This document shows, in pieces, positions 1 to 5,362 of a stretch of 5,454 bases of DNA. This stretch comes from Pseudomonadota bacterium (GTDB taxonomy: Bacteria; Myxococcota; UBA9042; PHBI01). The first letter of the stretch is position 1. The number at the start of each line of letters is the position of its first letter. Location of the stretch: the NCBI GenBank assembly GCA_005772945.1, contig SXIE01000409.1:1-5454 (forward strand), written 5' to 3'. The notes below the pieces were generated by a model that was not told the DNA's origin, searched no databases, and saw nothing but the letters and a program-made list of their open reading frames with translations. Made by a program: the position numbers and the translations under genes.

Positions 1-1
1 C

Positions 2-1390
2 GAGATCGGCCTGGCGCGCACGGGCTTCCTGTTCGTCGGCGACGTCGCGCAGACCGAGGTCGAGGACGACGAGGACGACGAGCCGCGCGCGGCCGAGCCC
101 GAGGGCGGACGCGGCGAGAAGTACCCGCCGATCGACACGCTGCTTCAGGTCGGACAGCCGATCCTCGTGCAAATCGCCAAGATGCCGATGGGCACCAAGG
201 GCGCGCGCCTGACGACGCACATCTCGCTGCCGGGGCGGCATCTGGTCTACGCGCCGACCAGCGAGCGCGTCGGGGTCTCGCGGCGCATCAAAGAGCCGGA
301 CGAACGACTGCGCCTGAAGGCCTTGGCGCAAGCGGTCAAGCCGCCCGTCGGCGGGCTCATCGTGCGGACCGCCAGCGAGGGGCTCGACATCGCGGCCTTG
401 CGCGACGACGTGCAGTTCCTGACGGAGTTGTGGGCGGACATCCAGCGGCGCGGGCTCGATGCGCGACCGCCGGCGCTGGTTCACGAGGATCTGGATCTGA
501 CGGTGCGCTCGGTGCGCGATCTCCTCGCCACCAAAGACGACCGCGTGGTCGTCGACGACGACGCCGAGCTCGAGCGCATCCTCGGCTTCGTCAGGCGCTT
601 CATGCCGCAATTCGAGGAGAACATTCATCGCTGGGACTCGGCCGAGCCGATGTTCGAGCGCTACGGCGTCGAATGGGAGATCACGCGCGCGTCGCGACGC
701 AAGGTCTGGCTCAAGCCGGGCGGCTACATCTTGATCGACCGCACCGAGGCGCTGACCGCGGTCGACGTGAACACCGGGCGCTATGTCGGCAAGGCGGATT
801 TCGAAGAGACGATCCTCGAGATCAACCTCGAGGCGGTCAAGGAGATCGCCGATCAGCTGCGCCTTCGCGACATCGGCGGCAGCATCGTCATCGACTTCAT
901 CGACATGGAAACCCAGGTCAATTGCGACAAGGTCACGCACGCGCTGCAGGCGGTCCTCACGCAGGACCGAGCCCAAACGAAGGTCCTGCCGATGTCGGGG
1001 ATGGGTCTCGTCGAGATGACGCGCAAGCGCGTGCGCAACTCGATCATCCAGAGCCTGACCGAGCCGTGTTTCTACTGCGAGGGCAAGGGCTACCTGCGCT
1101 CGCTGCAGGTCATCCAGGACGCCATTCTGCAGGGGCTTCATCAGCAGCTGCGCGGGACCGCCGGTAAGGTCGCCGAGGTCCGCGCGCACCCGCGCGTCAC
1201 CGAGTCGATGGCGCACGAATCGCAGGCCGAGCTCGAGCGCGTCGAGGCGCTCTATTCGGCCGAGGTCGAGCTGGTCGACGGCGCCGATCTGCACCTCGAG
1301 TGGTTCGAGGTTCGCGTCGGCGAGCGCGGCGCCCCGCGCGCGGCCCGTACGCGCATCGACTTCCCGCCGCCGCGCGAGGACGATCGCTGA
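2..1390 (+). CDS. rng: Ribonuclease E/G family endoribonuclease (5' end outside window)
   Basis: Metal-dependent single-strand endoribonuclease of rRNA maturation and mRNA decay. The frame is open from base 2 to a TGA at 1388-1390 (462 visible residues); the true start and roughly the first 45-50 residues lie off the left edge. A GTG at 167 lies inside the S1 domain and is not the start. Visible residues 1-90 are the S1 RNA-binding domain, with a strongly acidic insertion (about bases 53-118). The DNase I-like catalytic Asp residues are in VDVN (Asp codon 764-766) and VIDFID (893-895), 43 codons apart as in E. coli RNase E D303/D346. The Zn-link Cys pair is CFYC (codons at 1067 and 1076), 101 codons after the first Asp, matching E. 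coli C404. About 105 residues follow, with no long degradosome scaffold tail, so it is RNase G-like in length. Family certain; G versus E naming less so. Confidence 0.95.
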   Translation, partial: EIGLARTGFLFVGDVAQTEVEDDEDDEPRAAEPEGGRGEKYPPIDTLLQVGQPILVQIAKMPMGTKGARLTTHISLPGRHLVYAPTSERVGVSRRIKEPDERLRLKALAQAVKPPVGGLIVRTASEGLDIAALRDDVQFLTELWADIQRRGLDARPPALVHEDLDLTVRSVRDLLATKDDRVVVDDDAELERILGFVRRFMPQFEENIHRWDSAEPMFERYGVEWEITRASRRKVWLKPGGYILIDRTEALTAVDVNTGRYVGKADFEETILEINLEAVKEIADQLRLRDIGGSIVIDFIDMETQVNCDKVTHALQAVLTQDRAQTKVLPMSGMGLVEMTRKRVRNSIIQSLTEPCFYCEGKGYLRSLQVIQDAILQGLHQQLRGTAGKVAEVRAHPRVTESMAHESQAELERVEALYSAEVELVDGADLHLEWFEVRVGERGAPRAARTRIDFPPPREDDR

Positions 1391-1391
1391 C

Positions 1392-1411
1392 GATCGCGAG
1401 GCCTCGCGATC
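1392..1411. terminator. Perfect palindrome between convergent genes, candidate bidirectional terminator
   Basis: GATCGCGAGGCCTCGCGATC is a perfect 20-bp palindrome in the 19-bp gap between the RNase G stop (1388-1390) and the stop of the convergent minus-strand gene (1410-1412), overlapping the latter by two bases. As RNA it can fold on either strand into an 8-bp stem with a GGCC loop. No T-tract follows on either side, so it is not a textbook intrinsic terminator. It could instead be a transcript 3'-end stabiliser or a protein-binding site. Confidence 0.55.
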
Positions 1412-2126
1412 AGCCCATCAGGCCGAGCTCGCGAAAGCGCGCCACCACCGCGTCGCACACCGCATCCGGGACACGATGGCGCTCGGCAATGGCCGCGGGC
1501 GAATCGGACGACGTCAGCAGCTCAGCCAAGAGCGGGGTCACCGGACCTTCGACGTAACGCCCGCGCGCGGCCGCATAGAGCTTGGTCCCCGCACCGATCT
1601 GCGAGAGGGCAAACCAGCCGTCGGGGGCAGGTCGGAGCTCGGGCGGCAGCGTGAAGGTCGCATCGGGCGAGAGCAGCACCGCCTTCACGATCGCCGCCAG
1701 GTACTCGCCCTCGCGCGTCGCCGGATCCCCGAGGCCTTCGGCGCACGCGAAGCGATAGAACGCCTCCTCGAGGCTCGCTCCCGGACCCGCAAACGGCAGC
1801 TCGCGGTAGGTCTGATACGCGGGCGACGCGACGAAGGCGGCGAAGATGCTGTCGGCGCCCGCACCCGGATAGGCCGCTTCCCAGGCGGCGATGGTGGCCG
1901 CGAACAGCTTCTTGATGCCGCCCGATCCCCGGTACTGACGCTCGGCCAGATCGGCACGCACGCGATCGGCCGTGCGCGCCAATTGCACGCGATCGATCGT
2001 TTGCAGCGCGATGCAATCATCGGCCGCGACGGCGAGGCGCTCCCAGCGACCGGCCATGAAATCGGCGCGGTAGTCGGGATCGACCAAGAGCCGCTCGAGC
2101 GCATCATCCAGGGTCAGGAGACCCAT
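1410..2126 (-). CDS. MNIO partner protein with PqqD/RRE-like C-terminal winged helix (238 aa)
   Basis: No named family recognised with certainty. The ATG at 2126-2124 is preceded by GGAGGT (2138-2133) at six bases, which fixes the start although the frame stays open far upstream. Residues 1-60 are helical, with a pattern (short Leu-rich helix, DPDYRADFM, then ID..QLARTADRVRADL) reminiscent of LigA-like or Nif11-like helical domains. Residues 65-155 are a helical region with aromatic and Ala-rich segments. Residues 170-238 (WFALSQIGAGTKLY, then PVTPLLAELL, PAAIAERHRVP, VVARFRELGLM) follow the strand-strand-helix-helix-helix order of PqqD-type winged helices, the RiPP recognition element. It overlaps the upstream oxidase gene by 13 nt, so the two are probably translationally coupled. 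I infer the role played by MbnC, TglI or BufC: substrate docking for the iron oxidase. It lacks a signal peptide, so it should be cytoplasmic. Confidence 0.75.
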   Translation of the reverse strand: MGLLTLDDALERLLVDPDYRADFMAGRWERLAVAADDCIALQTIDRVQLARTADRVRADLAERQYRGSGGIKKLFAATIAAWEAAYPGAGADSIFAAFVASPAYQTYRELPFAGPGASLEEAFYRFACAEGLGDPATREGEYLAAIVKAVLLSPDATFTLPPELRPAPDGWFALSQIGAGTKLYAAARGRYVEGPVTPLLAELLTSSDSPAAIAERHRVPDAVCDAVVARFRELGLMG

Positions 2127-3073
2127 CGGCGGACCTCCGCGCGGAGCGCCTCGAAGCTCGCGACGGTTTCCGGAACCAGCGCGCCCTCGTCGTCGAAGCG
2201 TGGGTCTTCGTAGGTCACGACGCGCAGGTTCGGGCATTTCGGGATCAGCTCGGCGAGCAGCGTCAGCTGATCGGGCAGCAGGATCCCGTCGTGGCAATCG
2301 AAAAACGCCTCGCCGTGGATCGCCGTCCCCGACAGATGGATCTCCGCGCACGCCGCCAGCGGCAACCGCTCGAGCTCGTCCCGCAATGCGGCTCCGCGGG
2401 CCCCGCGCACCCACTGGTACGAGAGGAGATGCCCCAGATCCAACGTGATGCCACATTGGGTCTCGTCGGCCAGCGCGCGCAGAAAATCGTACGCGTGCCA
2501 GGTCCCGACCGAGACGCTCGTGCCCTCCGAGAACCCCGGAAACTCGACCAGCAACGGCACCTCGAGCCGCGCCATCACATCCCTCACATTGGCCACCGAT
2601 GCGGCCAGACCGCGGTCGGTCAGAAACGGCGGCAGCGGGTACGGCAGCGGCCGTCCGCGCAAGGACCAGACCCCGAGGTCCTCGTTGACCCACTTCAGAT
2701 CGTAGCGCCGACAGAGCTGATTCGTGAACGCGCAGATCTCCGATCGGTCATAGGCCTCGAGCGCCCCGAGGTTCAGCACCGTCTGGTGCAGCGCGCGCGC
2801 CCGATGGGCGGGGAGCCGCGAAAACAGCGTGTCCCAGGCCGGCGCGTAGTCGTCGAGCCGGAGCCGCGAGCGGCTCTTGGGCTGCCACGACACGAACGCC
2901 GTCTGGAACTCTTTCGCCATCCGCTCGAAGAAGCGAACGACCCCGGGCCGCACGCGATCGCCGAGAGCGGGATCCCGCTCGAACCCCGCGCGCCCCGGGC
3001 CCGCCCCCCACGGGAGGTCGAGCCCGACGCCGAGGCCGGTCGCGATCGGCACCTCTGGAAACTGCACGCCCAA
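2114..3073 (-). CDS. DUF692/MNIO-family multinuclear non-heme iron oxidase (319 aa)
   Basis: DUF692 (UPF0276) TIM-barrel protein; characterised members (MbnB, TglH, bufferin BufB) use two or three irons to oxidise Cys or nearby residues of a ribosomal peptide. Length (319 aa) is normal for the family. Family landmarks in order, by my eye alignment: GVGLD (15-19), LHQTVLNLGALEAYD (95-109, matching the HGvsLs segment), VNEDLGVW (129-136, where most relatives read SEHLaW), LPYPLP (143-148), LLVEFPGF (174-181, for LLENPs.Y), LDLGHLL (211-217, for LDvNNvy), EIHLSG (244-249, for IHLAGH), FFDCHDG (257-263, for iDtHd) and TYED (287-290). Candidate metal ligands H96, E131, E177, D212, H215, H246, D259, H261 and E289 remain. 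The start is TTG at 3073: an in-frame TAG lies directly before it, and GGAGG sits six bases upstream; GTG at 3067 is the alternative. Second gene of the operon, 43 nt after the lipoprotein gene. Confidence 0.85.
   Translation of the reverse strand: MGVQFPEVPIATGLGVGLDLPWGAGPGRAGFERDPALGDRVRPGVVRFFERMAKEFQTAFVSWQPKSRSRLRLDDYAPAWDTLFSRLPAHRARALHQTVLNLGALEAYDRSEICAFTNQLCRRYDLKWVNEDLGVWSLRGRPLPYPLPPFLTDRGLAASVANVRDVMARLEVPLLVEFPGFSEGTSVSVGTWHAYDFLRALADETQCGITLDLGHLLSYQWVRGARGAALRDELERLPLAACAEIHLSGTAIHGEAFFDCHDGILLPDQLTLLAELIPKCPNLRVVTYEDPRFDDEGALVPETVASFEALRAEVRRWVS
2133..2138 (-). promoter_or_regulatory. Ribosome binding site of the partner gene
   Basis: GGAGGT on the minus strand, six bases (CCGCCG) before ATG 2126-2124. 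It lies inside the last codons of the oxidase gene and sets the start of the overlapping partner gene. Confidence 0.8.
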
Positions 3074-3076
3074 CTA

Positions 3077-3097
3077 CCGCCTCCCGCCTCCCGCCTC
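3077..3097 (-). repeat. Triplicated 7-bp Shine-Dalgarno-like repeat before the MNIO gene
   Basis: Plus-strand CCGCCTC occurs three times in perfect tandem. On the minus strand this gives three successive GGAGG cores (3098-3094, 3091-3087, 3084-3080) directly upstream of the TTG start at 3073. The nearest core is six bases from TTG, which decides the start; the others are 13 and 20 bases away. Together they fill half of the 43-nt gap between the lipoprotein and oxidase genes. Confidence 0.8.
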
Positions 3098-3116
3098 CCC
3101 GCGGCGCGCGCGCCTC

Positions 3117-4274
3117 TCAGAGGTTCCACGCGCCGCTGTCGACGAGCCCCTGAACCGCGACCGCACGCTTGCATGCGAGTGCATGCGCCTGGGCGTGCGC
3201 CGCCTCACCGCAGGAGCCAACGTAGCACAACCCCTCGGCCGCGGGATCGCGCTCGATGAGTCCCCCGACATCGACGATCTGCAGGTCGCGCAAGAACGCC
3301 ATGTTCGCCTCGACGGTCAGCGGCGCGCACGCCGGGTCGTCCACCAGGCTGGCGGGCTCGACCATGGCGAGCTTGTCCCTGGCCGCCTCGGCCATGTTCA
3401 CGAGCGCCTCGAGCCGCGTCGCCGCGACACGCCGCCATTGCGGCTCGGGGTTGCACACGTAGCACGACGAGCGCTCGATCTCCGCCCCGAAGAGGAGGTC
3501 GCCGATGTCGAAGAGGTCCAGCGCCGCAAGCCGATTCAGGTTCGCGTCGATCGCTGCGATCGCCGTGGCCTCCTCCGCTGATGGCGTCACCCTGACCTCG
3601 CCATCGAACGTTGCGGCCGCGGCCGCGGCGAATGCGCCGAGCCGCGCGGACTTCGCGCAATCAGCCTGGGCGGCGCGCGCGAGGTCCTCGGGGCAGGGCA
3701 GGTTGTAGCAGTTTTGCTGCGTGGCCGGCTCGGTGACGAGGAAGCGACCGACATCGACGATTGCAAGCTGGTGCAAGGTTGAGATGTTGCCGTCGACGGA
3801 GTCCATTGCGGCCGCGAGGTCGCACGCGGTGCCCATCGGGTCGGGGCTGGCCTCGGGGATCGCTGTGGCAAGCGCGACCAGCACATCCAGCGCCGCCGCC
3901 TTCTCGGCGCGAATCGCGTCCTCTTCGACCTGGTCGCACGGGAATCCGTAGCAGTGTCCCCCGGCGCGCGGCGAATCGACCACCAACGCGCCGATGTCGA
4001 CCAGGTTCATCGCGCGCAGCGTCTCGAGGTTCGCATCGATGCGCGCGACGGCCTCGGCCGACCCGACCACAACGGGCACCACCGGGTCCACCGGCGTCAC
4101 GGGGTTCACCGGCGTCACGGGGTCCACCGGCGTCACGGGGTCCACCGGCGTCTTCGTCACTTCCACCACCGGATCGACGGGCGCCCCACGCTGCGTCCCC
4201 CCATCGTCACACCCAACGCCGGCCGTCCCCGCGAACCCCAGCGCCACCATCCATCGTCGCTTGCGAATCACCAT
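3117..4274 (-). CDS. Putative exported lipoprotein with four Cys-Tyr repeats, candidate MNIO substrate (385 aa)
   Basis: Not a family I recognise. ATG 4274-4272 follows GAGGAG (4287-4282) at seven bases. Residues 1-22 form a short signal peptide: basic VIRKRRW, hydrophobic 9-20, then GVGC with lipid Cys C22 and Asp at +2. Residues 32-70 are a Pro/Val/Asp spacer built of VTPVDP-type hexapeptides. Residues 72-385 are four repeats of 79-82 residues. In each, Asn (82, 163, 245, 324) is followed 11 residues later by Asp of D(I/V)G (93, 174, 256, 335), and 15 residues after that by Cys-Tyr: CYGFPC (108-113), CYNLPC (189-194), CYVC (271-274), CYVGSC (350-355). Further Cys are C151, C206, C316 and C368, giving 12 mature Cys plus C22. 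First gene of the operon with the iron oxidase and its partner, so I infer the Cys-Tyr motifs are modified before export. It could instead be an unmodified disulfide-bonded surface protein. Confidence 0.85.
   Translation of the reverse strand: MVIRKRRWMVALGFAGTAGVGCDDGGTQRGAPVDPVVEVTKTPVDPVTPVDPVTPVNPVTPVDPVVPVVVGSAEAVARIDANLETLRAMNLVDIGALVVDSPRAGGHCYGFPCDQVEEDAIRAEKAAALDVLVALATAIPEASPDPMGTACDLAAAMDSVDGNISTLHQLAIVDVGRFLVTEPATQQNCYNLPCPEDLARAAQADCAKSARLGAFAAAAAATFDGEVRVTPSAEEATAIAAIDANLNRLAALDLFDIGDLLFGAEIERSSCYVCNPEPQWRRVAATRLEALVNMAEAARDKLAMVEPASLVDDPACAPLTVEANMAFLRDLQIVDVGGLIERDPAAEGLCYVGSCGEAAHAQAHALACKRAVAVQGLVDSGAWNL
3120..4061 (-). repeat. Four diverged ~80-codon repeats within the lipoprotein gene
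   Basis: Approximate units are R1 4061-3825, R2 3824-3579, R3 3578-3330 and R4 3329-3120. They share the spaced signature N-x10-D-(I/V)-G...C-Y, with N to D always 11 residues and D to C always 15. The period measured between the Asp residues is 81, 82 and 79. DNA identity between units looks low, so the duplication is old; conservation is at the protein level. R1 and R2 keep CYxxPC, while R3 (CYVC) and R4 (CYVGSC) are altered. Confidence 0.85.
4084..4152 (-). repeat. 18-bp tandem repeat (about 3.8 copies) encoding Pro/Val linker
   Basis: Unit GGGTCCACCGGCGTCACG on the plus strand, phased at 4084, 4102, 4120 and 4138 (last copy partial; copy 2 has one C-to-T change). Because 18 is a multiple of three, each unit encodes one VTPVDP or VTPVNP hexapeptide of the lipoprotein spacer. 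Near-identity of the copies contrasts with the diverged domain repeats, so this array is recent or still expanding and shrinking. Confidence 0.9.
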
Positions 4275-4382
4275 CGTCTGTCTCCTCGGTTAGCATGTCG
4301 CGCCCTACGCCAACGCAAGGGCCATGCCGCAGAGCGACGCGTGAGATCCGCGAGATTGCTGGCACCGCCGCTCTCGAAAAGA

Positions 4383-4412
4383 AATCTAATGTTACAGTCA
4401 TGGAAATATCAA
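4383..4412 (-). promoter_or_regulatory. Candidate promoter of the lipoprotein-MNIO operon
   Basis: Within an AT-rich island (4376-4416, about 29% GC), the minus strand reads TTGATA (4412-4407), 18 bases, then TAGATT (4388-4383), a passable sigma-70-type pair. It would give a leader of roughly 100 nt before ATG 4274. An inverted repeat GTCAT (4397-4401) / ATGAC (4412-4416), with 10 bases between, overlaps the -35 and could be an operator. On the plus strand TCTAAT (4385-4390) resembles a -10 for the divergent gene, but I see no matching -35. Confidence 0.45.
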
Positions 4413-4440
4413 TGACACCACCTGGTCGCTCGGCGTCGCC

Positions 4441-4489
4441 CGGGCGCCGCTCCCCGCGCACGCCTTTTTGGATCCCGCTCCGGCGCCCG
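4441..4489 (+). promoter_or_regulatory. Inverted repeat in the leader of the outer-membrane gene
   Basis: CGGGCGCCG (4441-4449) and CGGCGCCCG (4481-4489) are perfect 9-bp arms separated by 31 bases, ending 33 bases before the ATG at 4523. The loop contains TTTTT (4465-4469), preceded by CGCC (4461-4464), which could pair with GGCG (4443-4446) inside the left arm. Two exclusive foldings are therefore conceivable. A direct repeat CTCTCGCAC (4491-4499 and 4504-4512) lies between it and the ribosome binding site. Function unknown. Confidence 0.4.
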
Positions 4490-4522
4490 TCTCTCGCACG
4501 CCCCTCTCGCACCGAGGTTCTC

Positions 4523-5362
4523 ATGCGGCACCGATTCATCCCTCTCGCCCTCCGCTCGCTCACTGGCCTCGTGGCGCTCGCGACCGCGCCGCTCGCCATG
4601 CTCGCCGCCCCCGCGCACGCCCGCAAGGTCTCGGCCGTCGCGGAGGTCGAGCTCGGCTTCGGCTTCGGCAAGAGCGCCACGCTCGGCAGCGTGACGGGCC
4701 TCACGCCGCGACTCTCCTTCTTCGTACCGTTCGAGCCCGGCTCGGGGCTGGTCCTGCAGTGGGGCCTGACGACCGCCTTGGGTGAGGCCGCGGCACCGGT
4801 CGCCTCCTCGGGCTTCGCGCTCCAGAATCCCGTTCTCGGCTACCGTTTCGCTCTCGACGAGCACATGTGGTTCACGCCCAGCGTGGCGATCCCGGTGGCC
4901 ACCGTGACGACCGACCCCAACGATCGCCCCGCGCAGACTGTCGCCTCGAACCTGGGTCGCAGCACCTACGGCGTGCGCGAGCTCTGGCGCTACATCCCCG
5001 ACAACGTGAGCATCGTCGCGCCCGTCCACGGCACGCTCCCGCTCGACGCCGGGATGGCGTTCGTCTACGACGCCGCCCTGGCGCTCGCGATCCCGACCGC
5101 GGACACCGACCCGGACATCGACCTCATCGTCGATCTCGGCGTCGCCTGGGTCTTCGACGTTTTCTCGCTGGGTGTCGGCCTCGCGTGGATCCCGACCAAC
5201 AGCGGGGACAACACCCACTGGTCGCTGCGCACGGGCGTCCACGTCCCCGTCGGTGACGGCCTCTTCTACGGCGACGTCACCGTCAACCTCGGCGGGCAGT
5301 TCGACAGCTTCGGCGATGCAGGCGTCATCGGTGCCGACCTCGGCGTCCGCTTCCATTTCTGA
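4523..5362 (+). CDS. Predicted outer-membrane beta-barrel protein (279 aa)
   Basis: The family is not recognised; the architecture is that of a small outer-membrane barrel. ATG 4523 follows GAGG (4514-4517) at five bases. Although the frame is open far upstream, the signal peptide begins here. Residues 1-33 are a Sec signal peptide: MRHRF, hydrophobic 13-29, and an AHA cleavage site before R34. The 246-residue mature part is a series of amphipathic, Gly- and aromatic-rich strands joined by Asp/Asn/Pro turns (about 36-50, 62-70, 74-84, 103-111, 115-126, 163-172, 177-190, 200-213, 214-223, 231-243, 248-258 and 267-279), suggesting 10-12 strands. It ends GVRFHF with a terminal Phe, the usual BAM recognition signature. 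A short non-strand stretch (150-162) may be a loop helix. It is divergent from the lipoprotein operon and could share its control region. No substrate-specific motif is visible. Confidence 0.8.
   Translation: MRHRFIPLALRSLTGLVALATAPLAMLAAPAHARKVSAVAEVELGFGFGKSATLGSVTGLTPRLSFFVPFEPGSGLVLQWGLTTALGEAAAPVASSGFALQNPVLGYRFALDEHMWFTPSVAIPVATVTTDPNDRPAQTVASNLGRSTYGVRELWRYIPDNVSIVAPVHGTLPLDAGMAFVYDAALALAIPTADTDPDIDLIVDLGVAWVFDVFSLGVGLAWIPTNSGDNTHWSLRTGVHVPVGDGLFYGDVTVNLGGQFDSFGDAGVIGADLGVRFHF

Noticed and set aside
430..1167. Plus-strand open frame inside the RNase gene
   Set aside because: Arg-rich shadow frame of a strongly conserved catalytic domain.
2127..2693. Open extension of the partner gene frame far upstream on the minus strand
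   Set aside because: It runs through the oxidase gene in another frame, its translation is Arg/Gly/Ala-rich with no family features, and a strong GGAGGT fixes the start at 2126.
3113..3123. CCTCTCAGAGG as a terminator after the lipoprotein gene
   Set aside because: Only one base between the arms, so most of the stem cannot form; it lies within an operon just before the oxidase gene.
2291..3259. Long plus-strand open frame opposite the oxidase gene
   Set aside because: Composition is Arg/Pro/Gln-rich without motifs; a GC-driven shadow of a clear DUF692 gene.
4084..4152. Possible CRISPR or iteron array
   Set aside because: Units are contiguous 18-bp copies with no spacers, in frame with the lipoprotein coding sequence.
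4360..4375. Sigma-54-like TGGCAC element
   Set aside because: The -12 GC dinucleotide is absent at the required distance.
3761..4522. Open extension upstream of the outer-membrane gene
   Set aside because: Antisense to the lipoprotein gene and low-complexity Arg/Pro/Ser-rich; the signal peptide and ribosome binding site place the start at 4523.
4409..5356. Long minus-strand open frame opposite the barrel gene
   Set aside because: Its Glu/Arg/Asp-rich translation mirrors the barrel codons; no ribosome binding site or domain seen.
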